This document shows positions 33,132 through 42,705 of a DNA stretch of 64,000 bases, one piece after another. The stretch's first letter is position 1. Every line of letters begins with the position of its first letter. The stretch spans positions 186,001 through 250,000 of the forward strand of contig JAPPMM010000043.1 in assembly GCA_028819075.1 (NCBI GenBank), written 5' to 3'. Position numbers and translations under genes: made by a program. The notes beneath the pieces were generated by a model that worked only from the letters and a program-made list of their open reading frames with translations, made no database searches and was not told the DNA's origin. The DNA is from Gammaproteobacteria bacterium (lineage in GTDB: Bacteria > Gemmatimonadota > Gemmatimonadetes > Longimicrobiales > Gaopeijiaceae).

Positions 33132-33354
33132 GTCTGTCGTGTGGGGTAGCGGGGGGTCGGATCGACGCCGTGACGACCGGCGCGGGATTGGCTAGGATGT
33201 AGCACTTCGGGAGGCCGGCTGCCCGGGGTCGGGCGGCGCTTCGGCCTCGACAGACTACCCCGCTCTCCGGGCCCGGATCCTGCGGGCCGGGCGCCGGCTC
33301 GATCGGCGGCGCCCACCGCCCGCGCGGAGACCGGCAGCCCGCTCAGGAGTCCTT

Positions 33355-35016
33355 ATGCCACAACCTCCGGCGTCCGTTCGACCGGCTGCCTGGCAGCCTG
33401 CGCTCCCCGTCGATCGCTTCATCGTGGAGGAACCTCCGGACGCCGAAGCGCTCCCCCTCGACGTGGTGTTCGTGGGCGGAGGCCCGGCCGGGCTCGCCGG
33501 CGCGATACAGCTCGCAAAGCTGGCGCAGGCGGACGGCGAGGCTGGGGGCGATCTGGGCGAACTCCAGATCGGCGTGCTCGAGAAGGCCGGGGAGTTGGGC
33601 GAGCACTGCCTGTCCGGCGCCGTGGTCAACCCGCGCGCCTTCCGGGAACTCTTCCCCGAACTCACCGACGGCGACTTCCCCTTCGCGCGCCCGGTGTCCC
33701 GTGAAGCGGTGTACCTGCTGACGGGCGCACGGGCGTTCCGACTGCCGACACCGCCCACGATGAGGAATCACGGCAACTTCGTGGGCTCGATCTGCGAGAT
33801 GGTGCGGTGGCTGGGCGAGCGCGCGGAGGAACTGGGCGTGAACGTCTTTCCGGGCTTTCCCGTCGATTCGCTCCTGGTTGAGGGAACGCGCGTCGCGGGT
33901 GTGCGCACGACGCCAGCCGGCCTCGACCGGAAGGGCGCGCCGGGCGCGGGATACCAGCCGCCCATGGATATCGCGGCCCGGATCACCGTGCTCGCCGAAG
34001 GCACCCGCGGCCCGCTCACCCAGGCCTGGCTTGAGCGGGAGGGCATCGGTTCGCCCAACCCCCAGATCTACGCCCTCGGGGTGAAGGAGCTCTGGCGCAC
34101 CCGCCGGCCCCTGGACCGCGTCGTGCACACCCTGGGATGGCCGCTCCCGCGCGATGCCTTCGGGGGCAGCTTCATGTATCCGCTCGCCGACGACCTGGTC
34201 GCGCTCGGACTGGTCGTGGGGCTGGATTACCGCGATGCCTCCCTCGATGTCCACGAGCTGCTCCAGCGGATGAAGCTGCATTCGCTTTTTCGCTCCACCC
34301 TCGAGGGCGGCGAGATGCTGGAATGGGGCGCGAAGACCATCCCCGAAGGGGGCTACTACTCGGTTCCGCAGCGCCGCCACGGGGAGGGGTTGCTGGTCTG
34401 CGGCGACGCGGCAGGTCTTGTGGACGTTCCCTCTCTCAAGGGCATCCACTACGCGATGCAGTCGGGCATTCATGCGGCCCGCGCCATCTTCGCCCAGCTC
34501 AAGGGCGAGGGCGACGGCCTGGCGGGATTCAGCCGCGCCCTGGACGACTCGTACGTGATGAAGGACCTGCGCCGCACCCGGAACCTTCGCCTGGCCTTCA
34601 AGAAGGGCTCTTGGGCGGGCGGGATCCGGGCGGGGATCATGACGGTGACGGGCGGCGCCTTCCCCGGGGCCCGCATCCCGGTAACGGAAGACGTCGATGA
34701 GGAGCGTCGCAGGGGCTCGGCCCCGGCCTTCAAGCCCGATGGAGAACTCACCTTCTCCAAGGTCGACGCGGTGTACAAGTCGGGGAACCAGACCCGCGAC
34801 GACATCCCGAGCCATGTGCTTGCGGGCGACGACGTCCCCCCGGAGGGAGCCGCGTTTTACGCCCGCATGTGCCCGGCCGGGGTGTACGAGGAGGGTGAAG
34901 ACGGCGAACTGGTCGTGAATGCTCCCAACTGCGTAGACTGCAAGGCAACCGACGTGCTGGGGCCGCGCTGGACACCGAGGGAAGGGGGCAGCGGGCCGGC
35001 ATACCGAAGGATGTAG
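33355..35016 (+). CDS. Electron-transfer flavoprotein:ubiquinone oxidoreductase
   Basis: 553 residues. FAD-binding VVFVGGGPAGLAGA lies near residue 37, followed by EKAGELGEHCLSGAV, LLVCGDAAGLVDVPSLKGIHYAMQSG and the C-terminal Fe-S domain. It takes electrons from ETF (for example from the acyl-CoA dehydrogenase at 61907-63088) to quinone at the membrane. The cluster motif has C506 (CPAGVY), C526 and C529 (NCVDC), but the fourth position, normally Cys in CKTCD, is Thr532 (CKATD). The rest of the domain (EGGSGPAY) is intact. The beta-propeller gene follows after 2 nt. Confidence 0.92.
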   Translation: MPQPPASVRPAAWQPALPVDRFIVEEPPDAEALPLDVVFVGGGPAGLAGAIQLAKLAQADGEAGGDLGELQIGVLEKAGELGEHCLSGAVVNPRAFRELFPELTDGDFPFARPVSREAVYLLTGARAFRLPTPPTMRNHGNFVGSICEMVRWLGERAEELGVNVFPGFPVDSLLVEGTRVAGVRTTPAGLDRKGAPGAGYQPPMDIAARITVLAEGTRGPLTQAWLEREGIGSPNPQIYALGVKELWRTRRPLDRVVHTLGWPLPRDAFGGSFMYPLADDLVALGLVVGLDYRDASLDVHELLQRMKLHSLFRSTLEGGEMLEWGAKTIPEGGYYSVPQRRHGEGLLVCGDAAGLVDVPSLKGIHYAMQSGIHAARAIFAQLKGEGDGLAGFSRALDDSYVMKDLRRTRNLRLAFKKGSWAGGIRAGIMTVTGGAFPGARIPVTEDVDEERRRGSAPAFKPDGELTFSKVDAVYKSGNQTRDDIPSHVLAGDDVPPEGAAFYARMCPAGVYEEGEDGELVVNAPNCVDCKATDVLGPRWTPREGGSGPAYRRM

Positions 35017-35018
35017 TC

Positions 35019-36218
35019 ATGGACAGGCTTGTGCCATCCCACCTCGCGCTCTTGCCGGTGTTCGCGCTCGGTGCCGCGACGGCATGCGCGGAACGGGAAC
35101 CGGACGCCGTCATCGAGGTCGACAGCGCCGGGGTCCGGATCGTGGAGAGCCGGGCCGCGGCATGGCCGCCCGGGACGGAGTGGCGCGTGGACCCGGAACC
35201 CGTATTCCGGCTGGGAGACGCCGGGGACGACCCCTCCTCCAGCTTCTTCCGGATCCTCGATGTCGCGCTGCTCGCCGGCGGTGAGGTCATCGTCGTGGAC
35301 GGCGGGACCGCCGAGGTGCGTCGCTACGACGCGGCGGGCCGCCACCTGTGGAGCACCGGAGGACGGGGAGAGGGGCCGGGAGAATTCCGCTTCCCGCGCT
35401 ACCTGGGGCGGCGTGACGACGGTGCGTTCCTGATCTGGGACCGGGCGCTCTCTCGCGTGTCAACCATCGGACAGAACGGCGACCGGCTCGGCACCGAACG
35501 CCGGTCCAGTTCGGACGGATCGCCGGTGGTGGCTTTCGGCCTCTTCGAAGACGGTTACTGGCTGGTCGCACTTCCGGCCGTGAGGCGGGTGACTGAGCCC
35601 GGCACCGCATGGACCGACAGCGTCCGGTTGGGGCGCTACGATCCGGTGCTGGAGGAGGAAGTTCAGCTGCCGACGGTTCTCGGCCAACGATGGTTGTGGA
35701 CCGGCCAATCGATGCTGCCGGTGCCGTTCAGTCCAAGGCCGCTGCGGGCAATCGTGGGCAATCGGGTCGCCGTGGCCAGCGGATCCGTACCGGATGTATC
35801 GATCCACGATCCTGACGGCTCGCTGGTGACCCGCTACCGGATCGCACGCGACCGCGTGCCGGTGACGGAATCGGATGTCGGACAGGTGATCGAAAGCCTG
35901 GTCGAACTGGGGCAGGGTACCGCCGCGGTGTGGCGGCAATGGCGTGACGAGATGGAGGTCCCGGCGTACGAGCCGGCGTTCGACCTGCTGCTGGCCGACG
36001 GGGACGCCAACCTGTGGGCACAGCGATTCACGGCCGATCTGCTGTCGCGCGAGCCGCCATCATGGGACGTATTCAGCCCAGCGGGCACCTGGCTGGGCGT
36101 GGTTGCGACGCCGGGCGGCATGGTCGTCACCTCCATTCGCGACGGTCTCGTGGCGGGGGTATACCGGGATGAGCTGGGCGTCGAGTACGTCAGCGTACAT
36201 CGCCTGGAAGCTCTCTAG
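35019..36218 (+). CDS. Six-bladed beta-propeller lipoprotein
   Basis: 399 residues. The signal peptide ends ATAC (Cys23), a lipobox. The mature start IEVDSAGVRIVES is the hallmark of a large family of surface six-bladed beta-propeller proteins, and GGRGEGPGEFRFP marks a blade loop. The paralogue at 57759-58973 shares both motifs. Function is unknown; scaffold or ligand-binding roles are usual for this fold. It begins 2 nt after ETF-QO and overlaps the converging NUDIX gene by 4 bp at a shared CTAG. Confidence 0.8.
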   Translation: MDRLVPSHLALLPVFALGAATACAEREPDAVIEVDSAGVRIVESRAAAWPPGTEWRVDPEPVFRLGDAGDDPSSSFFRILDVALLAGGEVIVVDGGTAEVRRYDAAGRHLWSTGGRGEGPGEFRFPRYLGRRDDGAFLIWDRALSRVSTIGQNGDRLGTERRSSSDGSPVVAFGLFEDGYWLVALPAVRRVTEPGTAWTDSVRLGRYDPVLEEEVQLPTVLGQRWLWTGQSMLPVPFSPRPLRAIVGNRVAVASGSVPDVSIHDPDGSLVTRYRIARDRVPVTESDVGQVIESLVELGQGTAAVWRQWRDEMEVPAYEPAFDLLLADGDANLWAQRFTADLLSREPPSWDVFSPAGTWLGVVATPGGMVVTSIRDGLVAGVYRDELGVEYVSVHRLEAL

Positions 36219-37015
36219 TCGTCCAGGATACTCACCATCACTCCGGCCTCGGTCCGGACCAGGGAGGGCATGACGACGGGGATGTCGCGCGTCTGGTAGT
36301 GCGCCAGCACTGCGTTCGCCGTCGAGAAGGCGCTCAGTTGCTCCAGCGTGCGGATCGTCGGGAAGATCATCGGAAGCCGCCCTGCGCCGTGCCGGTCGAG
36401 GGCCTGGCCGGGGGAAAGCCAGAGCGAATCGGTCATCTCGCGCGGGTCGGGGGCCGAGCGCGACCCCGCGGGCGCCAACGCCGCGAAAAAGCGGGTGTCG
36501 TAGCGGCGCGTCTCGGCCTCGGGGGTGATCCAGTGGGCGATGTACTGGAGGGCGGATCCGTCGATGTCCACCCCCAGGTCGTCCAGTACCTCGGCGAATC
36601 CCAGAGTGCCGGCCAGCAGGTGCTCGCGCAGGCGGACCAGGCGCGCGCCGCCGACCGCCGTGCCGGGTAGAAAGCGTTCCCCGGGCCGGGCGACCAGCAC
36701 CGCCGCCTCCTCGAAGGCCTCGCGCGCGGCGGCCAGGTAATACGCGATGGCGGGCGGATCCCCGTCCGGCAGCGCGAGCCGGACCGCCGCGGCCTCCGGC
36801 GTGAGCCGCTCCAGGCGGGAGACGAGCGCGCGATCGGCGTCCTGCGCATCCACCCGCCCCCCGGGAAAGACGTAGGCGCCCGGCACGAATCCTGCGGAGC
36901 GGTTGCGCCGCATCAGCAGGAGCTGGAAGCCCGGGGCGCGCTCGCGCAGCAGCACGACGGTCGCGGCGGGACGAGGCGTCACGCCGGAGGGCGGAAGGCG
37001 TTCAAACCGGCCCAT
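36215..37015 (-). CDS. NUDIX hydrolase, NUDT19-like split-box type
   Basis: 266 residues from ATG 37015 (TGATG overlap with the upstream gene). RPAATVVLLRE starts the fold and VPGAYVFPGGRVD gives the first half of the box. About 55 residues later AAREAFEEAAVL supplies the second half. The long insertion within the NUDIX box is typical of NUDT19/NUDT7-like coenzyme A diphosphatases. The substrate is therefore probably a CoA derivative; inference from architecture only. Confidence 0.82.
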   Translation of the reverse strand: MGRFERLPPSGVTPRPAATVVLLRERAPGFQLLLMRRNRSAGFVPGAYVFPGGRVDAQDADRALVSRLERLTPEAAAVRLALPDGDPPAIAYYLAAAREAFEEAAVLVARPGERFLPGTAVGGARLVRLREHLLAGTLGFAEVLDDLGVDIDGSALQYIAHWITPEAETRRYDTRFFAALAPAGSRSAPDPREMTDSLWLSPGQALDRHGAGRLPMIFPTIRTLEQLSAFSTANAVLAHYQTRDIPVVMPSLVRTEAGVMVSILDD

Positions 37016-38589
37016 CAGCGCCCGACCGCCATCCCGTCCTTGCGCGGGTCCGACCCTGCCGCCCAACCCCGCTCCAGACGCATCACCGCCTGTCCTCCGC
37101 CGAAGGACGTGAGCGACGGATCGATTACGTGATGCCCCATGAGGGCAAGCGCGACCTCCGTTGTGCGGCCCATCCCCTCGACCGCCACATCCCGTCCGGC
37201 CGTGTGGCGAAACCGGGGGGCCTCGATGGCGGCCTGCAGATCCATGCCGAAGACCAGGAGGTTGAGCAGCACCTGGACGTGTCCCTGGGGTTGCATGGAG
37301 CCGCCCATGACACCGAACGCCAGCCACGGTTCTTCGTCCCGCGTGACGAATGCCGGGATGATGGTGTGCAGCGGCTTCTTGCGGGGCGCGACCTCGTTGG
37401 GATGCCCTTCCTCGAAGGTGAAGCAGGCGCCCCGGTTCTGAAGGGCAAATCCGGTCCCCGGAATCACCACGCCGGAGCCGAAGCCCTCGTAGAGGCTGTT
37501 GATGAACGACACCATGTTGCCGTGCTCGTCCGCCGTGCATAGGTAGATGGTCTCGCTCTCCGGGACCGCGGCTCCAGGGACCACCCGGTCGGCGGCCTCG
37601 CGCCGGTTCAGGAGCGCCCGGCGGGAGTTCACATGGTCGTCGGCGAGCAATGCCCGAGCCGGGATCCTCATGTGGTCCGGGTCGCCCACATGGCCCGCGA
37701 GGTCGGCGAAGGCCAGCTTCTTGGCCTCGATCAGATGATGCAGATACGCCGGGCTGTTGTGACCCATGATGCGGAGATCGAACCCCTCGAGGATGCGGAG
37801 CATCTCGAGCGCGGCGATCCCCTGCCCGGCCGGTGGAAGCTCCCACAACGTGTGGTCTGCGAAATCGGTGGAAAGCGGCGTCACCCAGCGCGCCTCGTGG
37901 CCGGCGAGGTCCTCGCGGGTCAGGAAGCCGCCCAGCTCCTCCAGCCCGTCGACCAACAGGGCGCCCAGTTCACCGGTGTAGAACGCCTCCGTCCCCCCGC
38001 CCACGACCACGCGGAGGCAGGCGGCCAGCTCCGGCGACCGGAACCACTCACCCGCGCGCGGGGCGCGCCTACCCCCGACCAGGCAGGTGGCGGCGGCCCC
38101 TGGATCGGCGCGCAGCTTGTCGGCCGCGGCGGCCCACTGGCCCGCGATGATGGGAGTGACCGGAAAGCCCTCCTCCGCCACCCGGATGGCCGGCGCGAGC
38201 ACTTCCGCGAAGGTCATCGCCCCGAACCGGTCCAGCAGGGCCGCCCACCCCGCGACCGCACCCGGCACCGTCACCGATCCGGGCCCGCTCGCGGGCACTT
38301 CCTCCAACCCCGCAGCCGCGAGCGCCTCGCGCGACATGCCCGACCCCGACCGTCCGCTCGAGTCGAGCCCCACCAGCCGGCCCTCCTCCGCCGACCACAG
38401 CAGCGCGAACATGTCGCCGCCCATCCCGGTCATGTGCGGCTCGACCACGTTCAGCATGGCCGCGGCGGCGACGGCCGCGTCGACCGCGTTCCCGCCCCGC
38501 TCCATAGCCGAGAGCGCGGCCCAGCTGGCGAGCGGCTGGCTGGTGGCGGCGGCGCTCCGCGGCGCGTAGACGGTGGATCGTCCGGTCAC
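37015..38589 (-). CDS. Gamma-glutamyltransferase-family Ntn hydrolase
   Basis: 524 residues. GGNAVDAAVAAAA near the start, EPHMTGMGGDMFALLW, and the autoprocessing Thr347 in SETIYL, followed by ADEHGNMVSFINSLYEGFGSG, identify the family. It cleaves gamma-glutamyl bonds (glutathione or related amides) after self-cleavage at the Thr. No signal peptide is visible, so this copy may be cytosolic. It leads a two-gene unit with the NUDIX gene. Confidence 0.9.
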   Translation of the reverse strand: MTGRSTVYAPRSAAATSQPLASWAALSAMERGGNAVDAAVAAAAMLNVVEPHMTGMGGDMFALLWSAEEGRLVGLDSSGRSGSGMSREALAAAGLEEVPASGPGSVTVPGAVAGWAALLDRFGAMTFAEVLAPAIRVAEEGFPVTPIIAGQWAAAADKLRADPGAAATCLVGGRRAPRAGEWFRSPELAACLRVVVGGGTEAFYTGELGALLVDGLEELGGFLTREDLAGHEARWVTPLSTDFADHTLWELPPAGQGIAALEMLRILEGFDLRIMGHNSPAYLHHLIEAKKLAFADLAGHVGDPDHMRIPARALLADDHVNSRRALLNRREAADRVVPGAAVPESETIYLCTADEHGNMVSFINSLYEGFGSGVVIPGTGFALQNRGACFTFEEGHPNEVAPRKKPLHTIIPAFVTRDEEPWLAFGVMGGSMQPQGHVQVLLNLLVFGMDLQAAIEAPRFRHTAGRDVAVEGMGRTTEVALALMGHHVIDPSLTSFGGGQAVMRLERGWAAGSDPRKDGMAVGR

Positions 38590-38723
38590 GGCCTCCCATT
38601 CCGGTTTGAGCGTGGACGCATCGTCACTCCCGGGGCTCGGTTCGGCTGGCGCAAACGCGCGTGCCGCGCCAAGCTAGAGGGAGCGAGCGGAGCCTGCCAG
38701 CCTCCCTGCGTGCGAAACCCGGT

Positions 38724-38738
38724 CTGCCAGAATGGCAG
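38724..38738. promoter_or_regulatory. Operator-like inverted repeat, copy 1 (upstream of lon)
   Basis: CTGCCA-GAA-TGGCAG is a perfect 6+6 palindrome with a 3-nt centre, about 215 bp before the lon start. Related copies lie 31 and 127 bp further on. A repressor controlling lon is the simplest reading; it does not match CIRCE or HAIR. Confidence 0.55.
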
Positions 38739-38754
38739 TCCCGGCACGCGGGGT

Positions 38755-38769
38755 CGGCCATTATGTCAG
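38755..38769. promoter_or_regulatory. Operator-like inverted repeat, copy 2 (upstream of lon)
   Basis: CGGCCATTATGTCAG matches copy 1 at 11 of 15 positions and keeps the CCA-x3-TG core and CAG end. It starts 31 bp after copy 1, about three helical turns, so the two sites face the same side of the DNA. Confidence 0.45.
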
Positions 38770-38850
38770 GCCCGATTCGTGCATGTGGGCCCGACACCAT
38801 GCATTTCGTCTGACATGGAAGGCGAGCGAACCGCCTGGAAGCCGGGGTAT

Positions 38851-38865
38851 CTGCCTTTCTGACAG
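38851..38865. promoter_or_regulatory. Operator-like inverted repeat, copy 3 (upstream of lon)
   Basis: CTGCCTTTCTGACAG keeps CTGCC and the TG-x-CAG arm of copy 1 (10 of 15 positions). It lies 88 bp before the lon start, about nine helical turns from copy 2. It is the copy nearest the gene and probably near its promoter. Confidence 0.45.
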
Positions 38866-38952
38866 GTCAACCGCGGCGCGGCCCGAGGCAGGGCCGGCTT
38901 CGCGGGGCAGACCAACCCGTCTCGCCAGAGCTAACGACAAGGAGTCGGATCC

Positions 38953-41496
38953 GTGGGCGAACGATACAGGCTACCCGTGCTTCCGTTGCGGGACACGGTG
39001 GTGTACCCGGGGGTGGCGGTGCCCATCTCGGCCGGTCGACCCGGTACCATTGAGGCCGTCCAGGCTGCCCTCGAAGGAGATCGCAAGCTCCTCGCGGTGG
39101 CCCAGCGGGAGAACGTGGACAAGCCGACCCCCGAGGGGCTGTACGAGGTCGGCACGGTGGTGCGCGTCATTCAGACCCACCGCGTACGGGCCGGAATCCA
39201 GCTCCTGGTGCAGGGGGACAGGCGGGCGCAGGTCCTCTCCTACGAGAAGCGCGGCAAGGCCATGCTCGCGGCCATGGTTCTGGACCTCGAGAGAATCCCG
39301 CCTCGCAGCGAGCAGGATCCCGCCTTCCAGGCCCTGGACCGGGAACTGCGCGACCGGGCCGCCGGGCTGGGCACCCGGCGCGGCGTCCCTGCCGAGTCGT
39401 TGAACCAGCTCATCCAGGGGGTGGACGAACCGGGCGCGTTCGCGGACCTGGTCGCGTTCTACCTCGACCTGCAGACCGCCGAGAAGCAGCGGCTCCTGGA
39501 AGTGCTCGACGACGAGGACCGCATGCGCCAGGCGCTCGTGGCGGTGGAGCGCGAACTGGTGCGGCTCAGCGCGCAGGAGGAGATCCAGGCCCGGGTGCAG
39601 GAGGAGCTGGGGGAGCGCCAGCGGGAGATGCTCCTTCGCGAACAGATGAAGCAGATCCGGCGCGAGCTGGGCGACGAGGACGAGAAGGCCGAACTCGACG
39701 ATCTGCGCGAGCGGATCGAGGCGTTGCGGCTCAACGAGGACGCCCGCGCCGAAGTTCAGCGGGAGCTCAAGCGCCTGGGACGGACCAACCCCCAGTCGGC
39801 CGAATACCAGGTCATCCGCACCTACCTCGAGTGGATCACGGAACTGCCCTGGGACGATCGCACCGAGGACAAGATCGACCTGGAGACGGCTGCGGACGTG
39901 CTCACCGAAGACCACTACGGGCTGGAGGACGTCAAGGACCGCATCCTCGAATTCCTCGCCGTGCGCAAGCTTCAGGCGGAGCGGGCGCCGGACGCCGTAG
40001 AAGAGGAAGGCGAGGACGCGGAAGAGGAGGAAGCCCGGCAGCAGGCCCAGGCCGGGGCCGCCCGGAATGGATCTCCGGCGGAGGACGAGCCGGCCACTGC
40101 ATCACCGCCCTCGAGCGGCCAGGGACCCATTCTGCTCTTCGTGGGCCCGCCAGGTGTCGGCAAGACGAGCATCGCGCAGTCCATCGGCCGGGCGATCGGC
40201 CGCAAGTATGTGCGCATCTCGCTGGGCGGCGCGCGCGACGAAGCGGATATCCGGGGGCATCGGCGGACCTACGTGGGCGCCATGCCGGGACGCATCATTC
40301 AGGGAATGCGCCAGGTGAAATCGAAGAATCCCGTGTTCCTGCTCGACGAAGTCGACAAGCTGGGCGTCTCGTTCCAGGGGGATCCCAGCGCGGCTTTGCT
40401 CGAAGTGCTGGACCGGGCCCAGAACTGGACCTTCACCGACCACTACCTGGGCATCCCCTTCGACCTGTCGGAGGTGCTGTTCGTCGCCACCGCGAACTAC
40501 TGGGACCGCATTCCGCCCCCGTTGCTCGACCGCATGGAGCGGGTCGACTTCAGCGGATACACCGAGCAGGAAAAGCTGGAGATCGCCAAGCGCTACCTGC
40601 TGCCCAGGCAGCTGGAGGAAAACGGGCTGCGGGAGGAGGAGATGGAGCTGGGCGACGAGGCGATCCTGAACGTGATCAGCGAACACACGCGCGAGGCAGG
40701 CGTCCGCCAGCTGGAGCGCGAGATCGGAAAGCTGGCGCGCAAGGTCGCGCGCAGGATCGCCGGCGGCGGATGCGAACAGGTCGTCGTGGACCAGGCCGTC
40801 GTGCGCGAGTTGCTGGGCCGCCCGCGGGTGCACCCCGAGGTGATGGCCGAGGAGGACCGGGTGGGTGTGGCCACCGGCATGTTCTACACGCCCACCGGCG
40901 GGGACATCATGTTCGTCGAGGCGAGCGTCATGCCGGGGGACGGCAAGCTGGTGCTCACCGGGCAGCTGGGCGACGTGATGAAGGAATCGGGGCGTGCGGC
41001 GCTGACCTATGCCCGCAGCCATCACCAGAGTCTGGGGATGTCCGTCGAGGATGTGCTGGACAAGGAAGTGCACATCCACGTGCCCGCGGGCGCGGTGCCG
41101 AAGGACGGCCCTTCCGCGGGGATCACGATGGCGACCGCGCTCATCTCGGCGCTTTCAGGGCGGCCGGTGAGACGCGACGTGGCCATGACCGGCGAGCTGA
41201 CGCTGACGGGCAGGGTGCTCCCCATCGGCGGCCTGAAGGAGAAGATCCTGGGCGCGGTGCGCGCCGGCATCAGCGAGATCGTGCTCCCCGCCGAAAACCA
41301 CGCCGATCTGGAAGACCTTTCCGACGAGGTGCGCGCCGACCTGGTGCTGCACCTGGTCGACGGTCTCGACGACGTCACGCGGGTGGCGTTCGCGGGCGGG
41401 CAGGGCGCCGGGGAAGACCCGGTCGAGGCCGCCGACCCGATGGCGCTGCTCGCCCCCGACGGCTCGTCCTCCGCGCCCGAGGTCGCGACGCACTGA
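38953..41496 (+). CDS. lon: ATP-dependent protease Lon
   Basis: 847 residues from a GTG with an AAGGAG site. N-terminal substrate domain ([19 protein letters not shown]), coiled-coil middle, AAA+ module with Walker A GPPGVGKT (398-405), and the serine/lysine protease domain with Ser721 in KDGPSAG and Lys764 in GGLKEK. It degrades misfolded and regulatory proteins in the cytosol. An acidic, Gln/Ala/Pro-rich insertion of about 40 residues (about 346-389) sits just before Walker A; most Lon proteins run straight from the AVRKL helix into the ATPase. The upstream region carries three operator-like repeats. Confidence 0.95.
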   Translation: MGERYRLPVLPLRDTVVYPGVAVPISAGRPGTIEAVQAALEGDRKLLAVAQRENVDKPTPEGLYEVGTVVRVIQTHRVRAGIQLLVQGDRRAQVLSYEKRGKAMLAAMVLDLERIPPRSEQDPAFQALDRELRDRAAGLGTRRGVPAESLNQLIQGVDEPGAFADLVAFYLDLQTAEKQRLLEVLDDEDRMRQALVAVERELVRLSAQEEIQARVQEELGERQREMLLREQMKQIRRELGDEDEKAELDDLRERIEALRLNEDARAEVQRELKRLGRTNPQSAEYQVIRTYLEWITELPWDDRTEDKIDLETAADVLTEDHYGLEDVKDRILEFLAVRKLQAERAPDAVEEEGEDAEEEEARQQAQAGAARNGSPAEDEPATASPPSSGQGPILLFVGPPGVGKTSIAQSIGRAIGRKYVRISLGGARDEADIRGHRRTYVGAMPGRIIQGMRQVKSKNPVFLLDEVDKLGVSFQGDPSAALLEVLDRAQNWTFTDHYLGIPFDLSEVLFVATANYWDRIPPPLLDRMERVDFSGYTEQEKLEIAKRYLLPRQLEENGLREEEMELGDEAILNVISEHTREAGVRQLEREIGKLARKVARRIAGGGCEQVVVDQAVVRELLGRPRVHPEVMAEEDRVGVATGMFYTPTGGDIMFVEASVMPGDGKLVLTGQLGDVMKESGRAALTYARSHHQSLGMSVEDVLDKEVHIHVPAGAVPKDGPSAGITMATALISALSGRPVRRDVAMTGELTLTGRVLPIGGLKEKILGAVRAGISEIVLPAENHADLEDLSDEVRADLVLHLVDGLDDVTRVAFAGGQGAGEDPVEAADPMALLAPDGSSSAPEVATH

Positions 41497-41531
41497 CCGA
41501 GCCGACCCTCGAGGTTGCGCCCGGCGCCGTG

Positions 41532-42629
41532 ATGGGGCGGCACCACGGGCGGCAGACGGCGCGTCACTTCGGCCGGCCCGACCTGGAGTACCAGGCCGCC
41601 GTGGGCTCGGCGGCCGTCCTCGATCGTTCGCACCGCAGCCGGCTGGCGGTCTCGGGCCGGGCGCCGGTGCGCATGCTGGCCGGCGTGCTCACCAACAGCG
41701 TCCCGCCACCCCCCACGCCGGCCGCCTCCGGGCTGCTCGCGGGGCGCACGGCCTACAGCGCCGTGCTCATCCCCAAAGGACGCATGGTCACCGACCTGGT
41801 GGTCGCCTGGAGGGGCACCCGCGAGGACCGCCACGGGCTCTGGCTGCATGTTCCGGCCGCCGGACACGCACCCCTGGTGGCCCACCTGCGCAAGTTCCTG
41901 CCGCCCCGGTTCGCCTTCGTCGACGACGTCACCGACGCAACCGGCACCCTCACCGTCGCCGGCCCGGACGCGGCCGGCATGGTGGGAGCCGCCCTCGACA
42001 TCGCCTCCGGCGAACTCGCGGCGCTGGACGCAGACGGCTGCCTCCTCACCGGCCCGCCGCCGGACGGCGTCCTGGTCGCGCGCCTCGCCGAGGTGCGGCT
42101 GCCCGCCTTCGACATTCTGGGCGACCGGGCCGCGCTCGCACGGCTGGGAGCCGAGCTGGTTCGCCTGGGCGCGGCGCCGACGGGCATGGGCGTCTTCGAA
42201 ACGCTGCGCATCGAGGCGGGCCGGCCCGAATTCGGCCTCGACATGGACGACCGCACCATCCCCACGGAAGCCGGGATCGACGCGCGCGCCATTGACCACG
42301 GCAAGGGTTGCTATACGGGACAGGAAGTGATCGTGCGCATCCGCGACCGCGGCCACGTCAACCGGCATCTGCGCGGCCTCCTGCTCGGCGATGCGCCCAC
42401 CCCCGCGCCGGCGACCCCCTTGTACTCGGGCACGAAGGCCAAACCGGTCGGGCACGTCACCAGCGCGGCCCTGTCGCCCGCCTTCGGGCAGACCATCGCG
42501 CTGGGTTTCGTGCGCCGGGAAGTGGTCCCGCCCGCCGAGCTTCGGCTGGGGAGCCTGGACGGGGTAGCTGTGGCCGTGCGGGCACTCGGGGACGATGGCT
42601 GGGAGCTTCAGCGGGGCGACCTGAGCTGA
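41532..42629 (+). CDS. Folate-binding GcvT/YgfZ-like protein
   Basis: 365 residues from ATG 41532 (a GTG at 41529 is adjacent and in frame), 35 nt after lon. [21 protein letters not shown] at the start and the signature KGCYTGQEV late in the chain identify the YgfZ/GcvT-like clade that helps Fe-S enzyme maturation through a folate-binding fold. The KGCY-x-GQE motif with its Cys is the YgfZ hallmark, so it is not the glycine-cleavage T protein. It ends convergently with the YpdA-like gene across a strong hairpin. Confidence 0.85.
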   Translation: MGRHHGRQTARHFGRPDLEYQAAVGSAAVLDRSHRSRLAVSGRAPVRMLAGVLTNSVPPPPTPAASGLLAGRTAYSAVLIPKGRMVTDLVVAWRGTREDRHGLWLHVPAAGHAPLVAHLRKFLPPRFAFVDDVTDATGTLTVAGPDAAGMVGAALDIASGELAALDADGCLLTGPPPDGVLVARLAEVRLPAFDILGDRAALARLGAELVRLGAAPTGMGVFETLRIEAGRPEFGLDMDDRTIPTEAGIDARAIDHGKGCYTGQEVIVRIRDRGHVNRHLRGLLLGDAPTPAPATPLYSGTKAKPVGHVTSAALSPAFGQTIALGFVRREVVPPAELRLGSLDGVAVAVRALGDDGWELQRGDLS

Positions 42630-42639
42630 GGCGCGGCGC

Positions 42640-42659
42640 GGCCGGCGATCGCGCCGGCC
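42640..42659. terminator. Bidirectional terminator-like hairpin
   Basis: A perfect 8-bp stem (GGCCGGCG / CGCCGGCC) with an ATCG loop lies between the converging ygfZ-like and YpdA-like genes, 11 nt after one stop and 47 nt from the other. No U tract is present on either strand. Confidence 0.5.
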
Positions 42660-42705
42660 CGAAGGCGCCCGACCACATCCGGCGAGCCCCTTCCGCGTAT
42701 TGCGG

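Larger units (their letters stand above)
38590..38952. other. 363-bp intergenic region between gamma-glutamyltransferase and lon
   Basis: No gene is seen. The region holds the divergent promoters and three copies of a 15-bp inverted-repeat motif (38724-38738, 38755-38769, 38851-38865), plus isolated CTGACA half-sites near 38809. A ribosome site (AAGGAG) for lon lies at 38938-38943. Confidence 0.6.

Noticed and set aside
41532..42629. Glycine-cleavage T protein (gcvT)
   Set aside because: The KGCYTGQE motif marks the YgfZ clade, and the gene is over 20 kb from gcvH/gcvP.
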